From Timema cristinae (taxonomy: Eukaryota > Arthropoda > Insecta > Phasmatodea > Timematidae): 64,000 nucleotides of DNA. The stretch spans positions 35,874,884 to 35,938,883 of the forward strand of contig JBCFYV010000100.1 in the NCBI GenBank assembly GCA_039000515.1, in the 5' to 3' direction. Every line of letters begins with the position of its first letter. Position 1 is the first letter of the stretch. A program made the translations under genes and the position numbers. Shown here piece after piece: positions 10,978 through 22,872 of the stretch. Under the pieces are notes generated by a model, which was not told where the DNA came from, did not search any database, and was given only the letters and a program-made list of their open reading frames with translations.

Positions 10978-11194
10978 CAGTAGCCCCATGTCTTCTTTGG
11001 TGCTGACTGACATCTCACAGCTGACTTCTGACAGTCAACATTTAGGTGTATATACCTAAATTTCGACTTAAACACATGTTTTTGCAGATCATATGGTTCT
11101 GCGTAGGAATACATAATTTGGTCTAGTAACTTTTCAAAGCCGTCAGCTGTTAGCTGTGAGCTGTCAGTCAGCACCAAAGAAGTCATGGGGCTAG
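10978..11194 (-). mobile_element. pogo/Tigger-like palindromic MITE, copy 3
   Basis: Left end CAGTAGCCCCATGTCTTC preceded by TA. The right end GGGGCTAG is mutated. Central TAGGTGTATATACCTAAA palindrome slightly altered. Reverse orientation. Confidence 0.88.
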
Positions 11195-11386
11195 TATACC
11201 TTCCTTAAATCACAAATAACAAAGTAAACATGCCTGCCTGCCAAGCCAAAAATGACACGATTGGACTATGAGAGATACCAAATAATACTAAACAGAGTTT
11301 TTTTTCTTATTGATACACCTGATTAAATATTAGTAAGATAGATATAAAAAAGAGAAAAATTAGTGGGGTATGTTAATTGTTTTTTT

Positions 11387-11622
11387 AGCACCGCATTTTA
11401 TTACCAAGTTATACACATATGTACTAATTACGTTAGTAAGTTAGGGATGAGTAAGGTTTAATTTAGAGGAAGTATACACGAATTTGCGTGGAGGAAGAGT
11501 GGAAAACCCTCTAAGAAAAATCATCCTCAATACAACCAGCCAGGATTCAAACCCCGATCTCCATGTCATCGGCAGTTTAATCTATTGAGAGAGTGACGCC
11601 TTAGACTGCGTGGCCACCGAAG
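11387..11622 (-). mobile_element. SINE family C copy
   Basis: Tail remnant (AGCACCGCATTTTATTACC) at left, body, and head at right with GCGTGGCCACCGAAGC. Diverged. Confidence 0.7.
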
Positions 11623-11635
11623 CCAGTGCTGAGTG

Positions 11636-11960
11636 TGTTTTTTTCGCAGCGCGTCTTTCTACGTGTTCAGGCTATACGCCAATTAAATTAGTTAAAGAGA
11701 TCATAATCCCGAAAGGAAAGTTGAAAACTATTTCATTATTACAAAAAAAAAATCGTGGATGGACTCGTGAGATTAAAGTCAGGCTTATCTCGTCTGCTTT
11801 CTCGATAACGGGGAGGCCGGGTTTCGAAACCCGGATGGGTATACTGAGAGTATTTCCCCCCGGATGGCTCACCACTCCTACGTAAATATGGGTATATGCC
11901 CTCTATATTCGGGTTTCTTTCACCCAATTAGCGTAGTTAAATGCGTGCATGCCAAATAAA
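11636..11960. repeat. two diverged, opposed SINE fragments
   Basis: 11640-11690 resembles a minus-strand SINE tail (GCAGCGCGTCTTTCTACGTG). 11760-11960 reads as a plus-strand head with B-box-like sequence, body (CCTACGTAAATATGGGTATA) and decayed tail. The overlapping 91-, 67- and 62-codon frames come from this repeat. Confidence 0.45.
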
Positions 11961-12224
11961 TAGTAAAATCAGGCACAGTAAAATAAAAAGTAACAAACCA
12001 TTTTACAGTGTGTACAACATTTTAAATGTTAAAAGGCTATTTATTTTTATTTAATAACAATTTAGATTATAATAATTAAATATGAATTTACAATGTAAAA
12101 TAAATTTAAGGTTATCACTAATTTGAACATAATTATAACTTTTAACCTCAAGAGAGGGTAGGGGACAGGGGAAAGGGGGGGGGGGGCAAGGTCGGTAGCC
12201 AGCTTCCCATTCTTAGAGTCTTGA

Positions 12225-12376
12225 AACCACTGGACTAGGTTTTCTCTAAATTGTTTTCCATTCTCCTTCCAAGCAAATGCGAGTATATCACGTCTAAAAT
12301 ACTTCCCTATTAAAGAAGGTGATAATTATCATATAAGCTTATAACCTGAACAGGTAGTAAGATGAAGTGATGAAAA
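12225..12376 (+). repeat. SINE family C 3' fragment
   Basis: Body (CTTCCAAGCAAATGCGAGTA) and tail (TATAACCTGAACAGGTAGTA). Head absent. Confidence 0.65.
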
Positions 12377-13007
12377 AAAAACAATTTTTTTTAAAAAACT
12401 ACAACATAGAGGAAAGTTTTTCGTTAAAATTTTCAGGTAATTGAATCAAAGGGAAAGGCTTTGTCTAAAAAAAAAGTGTTAATAAACATATTGGTCTAAA
12501 GCAGAGACCCAAAGTTAGTGACATATTCAACCACCAGGCGCTGTAGTCAATACATGAATGTGAGAAGGGAACTGAAAGCACCTTCATTGCTTCATTTAAA
12601 AAATTTAAAAAAATTGAAAATTTTCAATATGTTTAACAACAAAAATCTGAAAATATTAAAGGATAACTTTCCTTCTACCATCTCTTAGAACGCAAAAAGG
12701 ATGAAAATAGATAGAATTTTATCATCTAAGATAAAGTGATGTGTTTCAGTAGGTCTTGTCTTTGGTTTGGAAGTCATCAAGTAACGACTTGATCAGCTTC
12801 TGGCAGCCTCGTATGTTTGGAGCACGTGTGACTCAAGCTTTACGCCACTTCCCAGCGATGATAATAATGTAAGGTACACCCCACTCTGTACAGTCAAGTT
12901 TACTGAAAATAAAAAGTAAAATATACATTACCGTCTTGATTTATTCTAAAGACAAACAACAACCAGACTATACCGCAGGTTCAGTTACAGCTTATGTCTA
13001 GCTGTTT
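12377..13007. other. no gene seen
   Basis: AT-rich to about 12720, then mixed sequence. No protein motif or structured RNA recognised. Confidence 0.5.
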
Positions 13008-13047
13008 TTTTGTCCACCGCGTCTTAGTATCCGATCGGGTTTCTGCG
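13008..13047 (-). repeat. solo SINE tail fragment
   Basis: CCACCGCGTCTTAGTATCCG plus GATCGGGTT matches the shared SINE tail on minus. No body attached. Confidence 0.6.
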
Positions 13048-13176
13048 GATTCCACACGTTCGCCGAAAAACTAGCGCACAACAGAAACGTAGTCACGTGA
13101 CCAGCTCTAAGCCAATCAAAAGATTTCCTGCTTGTCGGCGCGAGCTGTTCCCCTAAAGTTCAACTTATCTCTTGTA

Positions 13177-13403
13177 CAGTAACCCCGTGGTTTCTTTGGT
13201 GCTGACTGACAGCTCACAGCTGACGGCTTTGAAAAGTTACCAGACCAAATTATACATCCCTGCGGCGAACCAAATGATCTGCAAAACATGTGTTAAGCAG
13301 CTGTCACTTCTGAGAGTCAAAATTTAGGTATATACCTAAATGTAGTCTGTCAGAAGTCAACTGTGAACTGTCAGTCAGCACCAAAGAAGCCATGGGGCTA
13401 CTG
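13177..13403 (+). mobile_element. pogo/Tigger-like palindromic MITE, copy 4
   Basis: CAGTAACCCCGTGGTTTC ... GCCATGGGGCTACTG, flanked by TA at 13175-13176 and 13404-13405. Forward orientation, complete. Confidence 0.9.
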
Positions 13404-13404
13404 T

Positions 13405-13600
13405 ACACATACACTTATTACGCTGAGTTGGAATGCGGACGGTAGAATTTGAGTGTTAGTGTACCCGCAGCTGCGCGGAAGCAGAGTGAAAAACAATTTT
13501 GGAAAAAAAATCATCATCAGTAGAGCCAACCGGGATTCGAGCCATTTAATCCATCTCGAGAGCAACGCGTTAGATCATGCGACCACCGATGCGGGTCAGG
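13405..13600 (-). repeat. SINE family C fragment
   Basis: Body (GTGTACCCGCAGCTGCGCGG), B box on minus (CCGGGATTCGAGCC) and head (GATCATGCGACCACCGATGC). Abuts MITE copy 4 on its left; the tail is missing there. Confidence 0.65.
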
Positions 13601-13729
13601 TCTAATTAAATCCAGTAAAGTTAGGTCTAATGAATCTAAGAAATATAGTTTAGAAGTTGTGACGTTAGATATAAAATTTTTGGCGCACTGACTCATGCAC
13701 CCTAATTCCACAATGGTACATATTTGGAC

Positions 13730-13766
13730 TTTACAGGAATCGAACCCGGGACCCTTCTAAATGTTA
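13730..13766 (-). repeat. tRNA-like head fragment (family D-like)
   Basis: On minus, a B-box context GGGTTCGATTCCTGTAAAG. There is no full cloverleaf, so this is a SINE head remnant rather than a tRNA gene. Confidence 0.4.
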
Positions 13767-14199
13767 ATATAAATATAAGTTTACATATTCTTTTAATAAA
13801 ATGGGAGAAATGAACGTTAGCTTTCAAGTGTTTGGACGCAAAATGAATCAACTCATTTTCCCATTAGTCCAGTAAACAATAAAATAAAACGAAACGTAAA
13901 AACATTCACTCAAATTTTTAAAAATGGTGGAAAATACATTATTCGAAGATTAGTTAGTTGAACACACGATGGCAAAACCCCTTCTTCCAGCTCTTTTTAG
14001 AGACTAAACAAACAAAAAAAGTGAAATTTGTAAGTCACTTTCCAACATTTATTTTAAAACTCAAAACTTTCATATCTGACCGTTGCCGCAATATTTATTC
14101 ACTATACGAATATACACAGGTGCTGAAATTATAATACAGGACAATAGTATCCAAATGGTACAGTTGGCAACCCTGAACCCAAGATGCAACTATTTTTTT

Positions 14200-14483
14200 T
14201 ATATTATTATTATTATTATTATAATCATCGCGTCTTACTACCCGTTCGGATTATATGCACTTACGCTAATGTGTAATGGTAGGGTGATTGTGAGATGAAA
14301 TGAAGGACCTACAGTTTAACGTGGAATCCGAACCACGGTGGCATTCCACACATTCACAAGATATCTTGTCAGAGGTGAAGGAAGGGTTTGGTAATCAGAT
14401 AAATCTGTGCCGGGACCGAGGATCGAACCCCGGCCGCCAGCATAGAAGTCTGACACCTTACCCCTAGACCACCTGGTCACCCT
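14200..14483 (-). mobile_element. SINE family A copy A4
   Basis: (TAT)n, shared tail with one change (CATCGCGTCTTACTACCCGT), body with a short internal deletion near 14340, and head ending at the T-run. Duplication unclear because both flanks are T-rich. Confidence 0.88.
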
Positions 14484-14624
14484 TTTTTTTAATATAATTT
14501 ATGGTCTAACCCAGGGGTGGGGAACCTTTAAATATGCCAGATCACGGTTTCCTCATAAGGCCACGCACTTCCTGTAAAGTAAATTTCAAAATATGACATT
14601 GCGGCAAAGTCCGACCCAATGTCT

Positions 14625-14760
14625 AAGTTGGTATCGTGTCTGCCTAATGAGCTAGGTGTCTAAGGTTCGATTCCTGAAATGTACAAAATGTATCGTTGGT
14701 GAAATATGGGTTTCAACATAGCAGTGATAAATTGACGGCCTGGTGCTGGGTGTTGTGTTT
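14625..14760 (+). repeat. SINE family D copy (tRNA-like head)
   Basis: Head with AAGGTTCGATTCCTGAAATG and body ATGTATCGTTGGTGAAATAT, matching the body beside tRNA-like heads at 22.5, 27.8 and 33.4 kb. Not a functional tRNA. Confidence 0.5.
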
Positions 14761-15005
14761 GATCGTATACGTTTGTTTTTAAATCGTATGCTAAAAAAAA
14801 TTAATTATATATAGAAAAAGCACATTAACTACCCCCTACTATCCGTATCGGTGGATATGTGGTATAAATGTAAAGCTCATTTAGTTTTGTGTTTACCGGT
14901 GACGAAGATCCAGAGTTTGAAAACCAGTCCGGATAAAATAAGTTTTTTTTTTTCTTAAATTGTTTTCCCACTTTTCCCCCACGAAAATGTTTGTACATTT
15001 GTAAT

Positions 15006-15241
15006 GATTTAATAATAATAATACTAAGCACCACGTCTTACTACCCGTTTGGGCTAGAAATTGGGAAGGTTAAATATAGAGTAAGTGAACCCACATTTGC
15101 GTGGAGGTAGAATGGAAAACCGTTTAGGAAAAACTACCCGGTTCACCTGAGCAAAATTTGAAACTAGATCTCCCCGCCCTCAACAGTTTAGCTCTACACG
15201 AAACTAGCGCGTTAGATAACTACACCACAAAGGCGGTTATG
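15006..15241 (-). mobile_element. SINE family B copy B4
   Basis: Tail GCACCACGTCTTACTACCCG, body and head ending ACCACAAAGGCGG. Imperfect duplication GTACATTTGTAAT / GTACATTTATAAT at 14993-15005 and 15242-15254. Slight internal deletion next to the tail. Confidence 0.85.
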
Positions 15242-15254
15242 GTACATTTATAAT

Positions 15255-15951
15255 TTATACCTTCTTCATCCTGGTACCAAGATGCGATGGGAGAAAAAAA
15301 ATCTTGCCCTAATAATAGATATTAAATATACTCAATTAACGGAGGACGAAATCACGTGATTTAGTTTAGACTTCGGTTAGTTTACGCAAAAAACCTTCAA
15401 AACAAATTTTTTTGTGTTGTTTAGCTTACAATGAAGACAAAAAAAACTGTTTGAGGACGGTAAAAACGTAAACAAATTTTAAAATAGATCCAAACAGTCG
15501 GTGTGAAAATATTATTTATAATCGTCATTGACGTATAGCTTGGACTCCCCTGGGTCGAATATCTTTCACTCCGCCCTTCCAAATCCTATCTTTCTCGGAT
15601 TCCCTCTTGCTTCCCTTCACAACCAGCGTTGCCAGATGTCAGCTCTAAACACTAGTGCTATAATTTCGCCAGCCTGCGCGATCCAATAGGGATTAAAATT
15701 GTACCCCAATTTTATTTACGAATGGACATATCTGGCAGCTAAAAAACGTTACTGGCACTAAATAACATTAAATACTAAAATGTTATCAAAATTGACTTCA
15801 AACATTTCTTTAAATTTTCTAAAAGGTGCTTCGAATTTTCATTCGTAAGAAAATCAATATATAAAGTTATACCATAAAGCTCTTGTTTACGTAACTACAT
15901 AATCCACAATCCTCTCTTTTATTTATTTTCTTGCGACCGGTTAATATTATT
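15255..15951. other. no gene seen
   Basis: Mixed AT-rich sequence with a GC-richer patch at 15535-15700 containing GCGTTGCCAGATG. No coding or RNA feature recognised. Confidence 0.5.
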
Positions 15952-16345
15952 TTATCCGCTTCGGTGACCGCGTAGTCTAACGCGCTACTCTCGTGTTAGA
16001 CTAGACTGCCGAAGACGGGGATTTTGGTGTTCGATCCCGGTCGGGTGCACTGAGGGTGGTTTTCCCTAAATAGCCTTCAACTCTCCTACGCAAATACGGG
16101 TGCACTGCCTATCAATTAAACCTTCCAAATCCCTAAATCATTAGTGCAATTAGTACAAAGAACCGTGGTTCGGATTCCACGTTAAACTGTAGGTCCTCCA
16201 TTTCATCTCACTATCACCCTACCATTACACATTAGCGTAAGTGCGTACAGCCCGAATGGGTAGTAAGACGCGGTGTTAATAATAATAATAATAATAATAA
16301 TAGTAGTACAAAGAAGTATATCCCAAACGTGCAGTAAGACGCGGT
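15952..16345 (+). mobile_element. SINE family C copy, interrupted by SINE A5
   Basis: Head (CCGCTTCGGTGACCGCGTAG, B box GTTCGATCC), body and, after the A5 insertion, the tail (GCAGTAAGACGCGGTGCTAA). Reading across the insertion restores a continuous family C element. Confidence 0.85.
16163..16304 (+). mobile_element. SINE family A copy A5, 5'-truncated, nested
   Basis: 3' half of family A ending in (TAA)n, inserted in the family C SINE. Perfect 11-bp duplication AGTACAAAGAA at 16152-16162 and 16305-16315 proves insertion order: C first, A later. Confidence 0.95.
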
Positions 16346-16369
16346 GCTAAAAATATATATATAAGTTAC

Positions 16370-16452
16370 GTATTGATAATATTTATCAAAAGTGACTTTA
16401 CATGACATGACGTATGACTTTTTCTAGCTGTATTCCTATGAAAATCGGAGTG
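16370..16452 (+). repeat. MITE family 2 right-end fragment
   Basis: GATAATATTTATCAAAAGTG, ATGACGTATGACTTTTTCTA and terminus ATGAAAATCGGAGTG followed by TA. Confidence 0.55.
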
Positions 16453-17437
16453 TAGAGAATCCTGCCGGGCAGAATTTATTCTTCTCAGATGTGTACTAAC
16501 GCGTGAGCTGGCAACCCTGCTTCACACACCGGTCGATGTCTGGTTGCGTGAAGAACTTTTGTTTCTAGTAACCAACACCAGAATACGCCACGCTCGCTCT
16601 GCTGATATCTGGCGCCAGTTCGCAACGCGCTTAACTAACACATGGTGTGCGCGGTCTTATTGAGAAATAATCAACTAAAAAAAAAAAAAAAAAAAATCGT
16701 ATACATTTATTGCCTAGATATTAGCAAGGTAAAAAAAGAGTAGTGTGAATTGATAATCTAGTGAGCGTTTTTGTTATGCTATGTTAAGACATTCCTACAA
16801 CTATAATTAAAAGTGTTACATCTTTAAAATATTAATTATCTCTAAAATGTGCCGTGTTAGATATTCAAATTTGGTTACGTCACGTGGTAGCACAACGCAA
16901 CACTCAATTAAAACCACAGTAATAGTTAGTTATTACGTCACCAAGTTCGGCCAACTGCAGAGTCGCTTTTATCACCCGTTAATTTGGAAGTGATTAATTA
17001 GTCGTATTTGATAGTGGAACGCTCCTAATAAGGTAAATTAGGTATAACGTTATGCAAGATTTATTTCTTTGTGTTTGGTTTTCTATGCATACACACACTT
17101 AAATTGTCTGGAACCAATACATGCCCAGTTGACTTCTAAATAAGTTCAAGGTCATTGATGGAGACTAAATTCGTTTTTGTAAATTCCTGTATGAATGTTT
17201 TACCGCACGAATTTGAAATTTTTACTCTTGCTTTTCAATTTTGTTGACAAAAATATGTATTTTACTTTGATAAGATTAGGTAATAAAAACATTACTTTCC
17301 ACGGTTCCAGGGCAGTTTTTTTTAAATTTATAGGCCTTATTGGTAGTTATGAAAATAGGCCTAGAAACATTTTTTATTTTTTATGCCTATAAAAATTGCG
17401 AACTATTAAATATTAGGGTATATGATAACACTTTATT
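16453..17437. other. no gene seen
   Basis: Includes a poly-A run (16676-16696). The 65-codon frame at 17195 is AT-rich, with no recognisable motif. Confidence 0.5.
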
Positions 17438-17675
17438 TGTTTTTATCACAACTACCTGTTTAGGTTATACAAATAAATGATAATTACTTAATGGGGTATG
17501 GGACGAGGAAGGAAAGCATTTCAAAGGTAATAACCCGCATTCACATGGAAGGAGAGTGGGAAACCATTTAGGAAAAACCACCTTCAGTTGACCTGACCAA
17601 TATTTGAACCCCGATTTCCCCGTCTTCAACAGGTCAGCCTAACAAGACCTTAGATCATTCAGTCACTGAAGAGGG
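17438..17675 (-). repeat. SINE family C copy, diverged
   Basis: Tail remnant (CAACTACCTGTTTAGGTTAT), body (AACCCGCATTCACATGGAAG) and head (GTCACTGAAG). Confidence 0.65.
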
Positions 17676-18404
17676 GTTTGTTGGAGTTTTGATAATTTTA
17701 TCAAATAATTTGTAGCGCTTTTAAAAATATTGCTGGTATAAAGTTGTGAATTTTCCTACACTATTCTTTATAATTAAGTTTTTTTTACAAATAAAAACAG
17801 GAAAAAAAGATATGGGCGTGAGCTTGGGAAAGAAGAATGCATAGTTAGCTTCAACACCCCCCCCCCCCAACAAATACCATTTTAGTTTTGATAACAGAAC
17901 AAAGAGGAAGGAATTATTACAACATTTCTGTCATTAAAAATATCGTTGAATAATTTTATACATATTTTAAAAAATTCAAAAACTGAACATACCATCACAG
18001 AAGAACGTTAATATTTAGAACGTAAATTGTAAAGGAACGTTACAACATGACATCAAAATTATTTTAATACACAATAGTCAACATTTTTATTATTATAAAC
18101 TATCCCAACCAAACAAAACCTAAAATCTCAGGCGTCAACAGCATATTTTTCATGAAATTCGCGGATCCTGAAATTTCTTTTACTAAAATGCCGCTTTTAA
18201 CTATATACTTAATTTTGTTATCAATGGAAATTTGCTTTTGTTGTGTGTATAGATGGTAAAAATTATTTTATTTATCATAATATGACAATTTTTTTTTAAA
18301 GAACTCACCCCTCTCTGCATATTATTCACCTAGATCCCCCCCCCCTCACCTCCCAATCACATATAACTATCCGTCGGGGCTATACACATTTAATCACACT
18401 AATA
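17676..18404. other. AT-rich, no gene
   Basis: A C-run at about 17858-17867 and another near 18335. Otherwise featureless to me. Confidence 0.5.
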
Positions 18405-18645
18405 CCCGCTTCGGTGGTCTAAGGCGTTAATCTCGAAATAGATGACGGGGAGATCGAGGTTCGAATCTCGGTCGGATGTAGCCCCCCCCCCCCTTTCTGG
18501 GTTTTTTTTTCCAAAAATGGCTATCCACTTTCTTTCCACACAAATGCGAGTACACTTTATCTTAATATGATATATTCTTAATCCCTAAAATCATTTCACA
18601 ACTAATATATAAGCATGAAACCTGAAAGATAGTAAGATTTGGTGC
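18405..18645 (+). repeat. SINE family C copy
   Basis: Head CCCGCTTCGGTGGTCTAAGG with B box GTTCGAATC, body (CACACAAATGCGAGTACACT) and decayed tail (CTGAAAGATAGTAAGATTTG). A C-run (18482-18493) interrupts the head/body junction. Confidence 0.7.
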
Positions 18646-18815
18646 TAAGGGGAAAGTAAGGAAGGTAGAAGTATATTGAAAATATACCCGCATTTGTGTG
18701 GAGGGAAAGTGAGAAACCGTTTAGGAAAAGTCACCCCCGACTTACCTGGTCAGGTTTCAAATGACAAACTGACTAAACGAGCTTGACGTTTGGACCCCGT
18801 GGCCACCGATGCAGT
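18646..18815 (-). repeat. SINE family C copy, opposite strand
   Basis: Body (ATACCCGCATTTGTGTGGAG) and head (CGTGGCCACCGATGC) on minus, abutting the previous copy tail to tail. This forms an imperfect inverted SINE pair. Confidence 0.65.
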
Positions 18816-19240
18816 TAATATTTTATTTAGACCTTTTTAGAGTTGGTTTAGCGAAGTATCCATTTCTTCTAGAATTTAAGCGTTAATAATAAATATATTA
18901 GCATGTTTGTGAAGACATATTTACAGTTTAAGTTATGTACATAGTTATCTAAGGAGCTAATATTTAAGAAAATTATTTTGAATTTTGAAATACTCTTTTT
19001 TTTAAATAAATAAAGTAGTCTGTTTTATAAGAAAAACATAAAATTAACTGAAAATTTTTCCCTCCTGAAATTGATAAAGTAAAACAGTTTATGCTTCATT
19101 ACAAATATATATTCTCATTCCTTCCTAATTTTAAGGCAAAGGAAAATATCAGTTCCAAATTAAATTTGTAATACTTATTAGTTTAAAAATAGGACAAAAG
19201 CTTATTATTGATAATACATTTTGTTTGAAATAAAAAAATA

Positions 19241-19531
19241 GGTGACCTGGTGGTCTAGGGGTAGGGTGTCGGACTTCTGTGCTGAGGGTGCAGGGTTCAA
19301 TCCACGGTCCCGGCACATATTTATCTGATTACCAAACACTTCCTACACCTCTGACAAGACATCTTGTGAATGTGTGGAATGCCAGGCCTCCACTGTGGTT
19401 CGGATTCCACGTTAAACTGTAGGTCCTCCATTTCATCTCAAAATCATCCTACCATTACACATGAGCGTAAGTGCATATAACCCGAACGGGTAGTAAGACG
19501 TGGTGATGATGATGATAATAATAATAATAAT
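19241..19531 (+). mobile_element. SINE family A copy A6, full length
   Basis: Head GGTGACCTGGTGGTCTAGGG, B box GTTCAATCC, body, shared tail, then (GAT)n(AAT)n. Confidence 0.92.
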
Positions 19532-19859
19532 ACAAAATAATAGAATATATTCAAACTTATTTTATCTACAATTCATGCTTTTTTGCGAAGATCAATGATA
19601 TTGTTTTTTTAACGCTTCATGAGTCGAGAATTTAATAAAAATAAAGTTAAAATAACGAGTTTTTTTAACTATGCATATAAAATACTGAGAAAATAAGTAT
19701 AGTTGGCCTGGAAAACGTGGTAAAGTCTGGTGATTTAAAAGCTTAAATGTGTTGAAAGTAAGATTGAAATGCGTAAGTACTTAAAAACACAAAGTTCTTT
19801 GGTTGGCGCTTACAACATGTGGACACATGTGCTGGAACCAGACGCCAAGACAGACAGGT

Positions 19860-19998
19860 ATAATCAAAATGTCATTTAAGGGCCTTTTAGAAAATATAAA
19901 CATACGTTTTTGTAGGCATAATTGACATTTTACTAAAAATGATTGTCCTTAAATAGGTGTTGATAATATCCATCGACCCTTCTATGAAAATTGGACGT
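19860..19998 (+). repeat. MITE family 2 fragment
   Basis: Ends TTCTATGAAAATTGGACGTA. Contains GATAATATCCATCGACC near the terminus, like other copies. Confidence 0.45.
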
Positions 19999-20037
19999 AG
20001 TCTTTCCCCTTCGACTTATCTTTGTTTATTTAGAAAC

Positions 20038-20397
20038 TCAACTAAAATCGAATACAATCAAAAACATGAAAAATTATAATTTCAGGAAGCTTAAACCCTC
20101 CGATATTATAAAAATAATAGGCCTATTACTTCAATTTAAGATTAGTTAATCATTCATAATTTATTTTGCTTCTAATTTGTTATTTCAATTACTGAGATTT
20201 GTCTTCGTTTTTTTAACTCAACTAAAATCGAATACAATCAAAAACATGAAAAATTATAATTTCAGGAAGCTTAAACCCTCCGATATTATAAAAATAATAG
20301 GCCTATTACTTCAATTTTAGATTAGTTTATTCATAATTTATTTTGCTATCTATATTTGTTATTTCAATTACTGAGATGTTTGTTTTCAGTTTTTTTT
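20038..20397 (+). repeat. 180-bp tandem duplication
   Basis: The blocks starting at 20041 and 20221 are identical for more than 100 bases and continue nearly identical, with small indels. Period exactly 180 bp at the start. No coding content. Confidence 0.95.
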
Positions 20398-20399
20398 AA

Positions 20400-21130
20400 A
20401 AACACACTCCTTTTCGACAACCACAATTCATCCTACCCTTCCCCCATTTTCAATTTATTTTCATTCCTCTCAAACCAAAAATAGCTGAAGCTGTCACAAA
20501 CACGAGGTTTTTATCTTGTGGGCACGTCACTCATCTCATATCCTCCCCTTCCTTCCCCCTCCCCTTTTACATTATAATTGGGACGAGGAGAAAGAGAGAG
20601 GTTCTATCAGTCTATCGCTTGCACTGCAAGTTATAAAGTTTAGTTTCTGGTTGTTTGGTGTGATGTTCAGTGACGTGGGGGGGGGGGGGAAGCTTTCCTT
20701 CCTAGGCAACCCGTGACGAGTCAACCAAGCCGAGTTCTTTCACATGCGATAAATGATAATCCTACTTCTCCCTCCCCTCCCCTCTTTGCCCCACACCTAT
20801 ATATCTTTTCTCATTCCGCCCAAAGAAAATGACACTAAAGCAACACAACGTTGCCAGACAGTGTAAAAACGTATCATATCACTTATACGCACCATTATAT
20901 GTGCGAAATGTGTATAGCACATTTCTTTAAATTTTTTTTAAACAGACTTTCCAATGAACTTTTTAAACCGACTGATTATATCAGTACGCTAATTTCTATG
21001 AGCGAGAGTGAAAGGGCCTACCAATTTTGACGGGAAAGGTATTTTCACATACTACAATCAACGTGGGACCAACGGCTTTACTTTCCCTCGAGAGAAGTTG
21101 TGTTACGGATTGTAGGCGCTCAAGAAAAAA
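20400..21130. other. pyrimidine/purine-rich stretch, no gene
   Basis: Polypyrimidine tracts (20415-20450, 20540-20570, 20765-20800) and a G-run (20681-20690). No repeat family or protein motif recognised. Could be unique host sequence. Confidence 0.4.
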
Positions 21131-21134
21131 AAAA

Positions 21135-21205
21135 AACGTCGACTCCATCTGGGCTTGAACCCACGAACCTTCCATTAACCATAGCTATCTTAAACTCCGA
21201 GAAGC
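21135..21205 (-). repeat. tRNA-like head fragment
   Basis: On minus, GTTCAAGCCC in a TGGGTTCAAGCCCAGATGG context with an upstream head-like stretch. No complete cloverleaf. Confidence 0.4.
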
Positions 21206-21237
21206 AATTCTAGAATATTATTTAAAAAATTAGCCTT

Positions 21238-21655
21238 AGTACCACTGTTAATTGTATACGAAAGTGCACTAACTACGCTAGTGAGTTAAGGAAGGATAGG
21301 GAAGGTTGGTGATGTAGTTTTTAGAACAAGTTGAAAGATTTTAGTATAAAGGTTGTCGTCGTTCTGTCAATATCCTTACTTATAAATTCTGCGAAATGAC
21401 ATATATTTGATGTTATAGCTCTGACCAGTGTCAAACACACGTCCGCCCGGCTTTGCGTTTTTGTTATACAAGTCAGACTTCTTAGATGGTTTGGGGTTTC
21501 CTCCTTCGTACTGAAAAGGGACTCAAGCTGTAGCATTCTATAAAAACCACCCTCAATACACCCGACCGGGATTCGAACTTGTCCCTCTATCATCGGTAGT
21601 TTAGTCTAACATGAGAGTGACGCCTTAGACCATGCTGCCATCAAACCAGCTGAAT
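21238..21655 (-). repeat. SINE family C copy, interrupted
   Basis: Left part: tail/body remnant (AACTACGCTAGTGAGTTAAG). Right part: body and head (ACCCGACCGGGATTCGAAC, CCTTAGACCATGCTGCCATC). About 220 unrelated bases at 21315-21535 separate the parts. Confidence 0.5.
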
Positions 21656-22088
21656 TAAAAACTATCTTAATTATAGAGCAGCCACAAAACCCAGCCCCTC
21701 CAGTTGTTATTCAGGGTGTCCAGCCAAACTACATTTTAAAATTCCCTGACTTTTCCAGAGCCAATAGATTTTTTCCAGACCACTATACAGCCTAATATAC
21801 ATGTAGGCCTATATGAAGGGTTAAAGAATGTCTGCATAAGGCAATGAGTGTTTGCGATCCGCCCATGGGTTATAAAAAAAATTCATTTACATTATTGTTT
21901 ACGTATCTATGTAAAAATATTGAGTTATTTAATGTTTACATTACAGATAACTAGATATTAAGAAACTGCTAGAAAGTAAAAGTATAAAACATACAGCGCA
22001 ATCATAATATTTAAACCAAAGTTAAATAAAATAAGGAGGAATGAAACTTACCTGACATAATGTAAAGGAGAGAGAATTTACTCAGGTT

Positions 22089-22315
22089 AAGGTGGTTTAG
22101 TGGTTAAGAGTTTCTAGCTACAGATTCAGAGGTCCCAAGGATTGATCCCTGGCTGGATTTTCTGAGAACCGAGGTCAACTCGGCCTCTCAAGGACAAACC
22201 CCCTCAATCCCCAGAAGTTGGCACTACTCTTCGACAGTAGGCGGGAGCCGCTCGGTCAGTATAGTTCACTTGTGGGCAGGCGCCATTGAGTTTGATTTTA
22301 TTTAAGTTATTTGTA
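22089..22315 (+). repeat. SINE family E copy
   Basis: tRNA-like head (GGTGGTTTAGTGGTTAAGAG, B-box-like GGATTGATCCC), then a body with GAGGTCAACTCGGCCTCTCA. Matches 38618-38830, so it is a dispersed family. It differs from A-C in body and lacks the shared tail. Confidence 0.6.
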
Positions 22316-22486
22316 ATGTAAAATAAACTGCATCTTCTTCCATGGTTCACTTCACATAAATACTGCTGGTAAACAAATTACCTTAATCACACTATTAATA
22401 ATTTGCATATAGTTTTATTCAAGTGCAGCTTTGAATAATTATGTTTGTTAAAGAGTTTCGAGCTTTAGTAAAACACAGGATAGGCC

Positions 22487-22600
22487 CTTTAGCTCAGTCG
22501 GTAGCGTGTCATCTTCCTGAGCTAAAGGTCACGGGTTTGATTCCAGACGAGGCCGAAAAATGTATCATTGAGCACATAAAATGTAAATACAAATTAAGAT
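22487..22600 (+). repeat. SINE family D copy (tRNA-derived head)
   Basis: Head GCCCTTTAGCTCAGTCGGTA with TTTGATTCC B-box region, then AAAATGTATCATTGAGCACA body shared with 14.7 and 33.4 kb. Stems pair poorly, so not a working tRNA gene. Confidence 0.55.
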
Positions 22601-22872
22601 TGTTAGGACGCAATAAGTAAAATAAGTCATAATGATAGAAAAAATATGTGTTTCATTAATAATAAAAAAGATTAAATTAAAATAAGTTCTTGTCTAAAAA
22701 AAATAGTTTTTATAATGAAACATAGTAAAATAGGCACTATTGAATAGTTTGTTTGGGAAATATTACACAATGCAAAGCAGCCAATTAGAGACTTTTTTAA
22801 AATGTCTACAGTCTATAGGAGCACATACACATCATCTACAAATTTAAAAGTTTTATGTTCACCAGACAGTTT

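Noticed and set aside
22487..22560. Possible functional tRNA gene
   Set aside because: A and B boxes are recognisable but the stems pair poorly, and the following sequence is a body shared with other tRNA-like heads, so it is SINE-derived.
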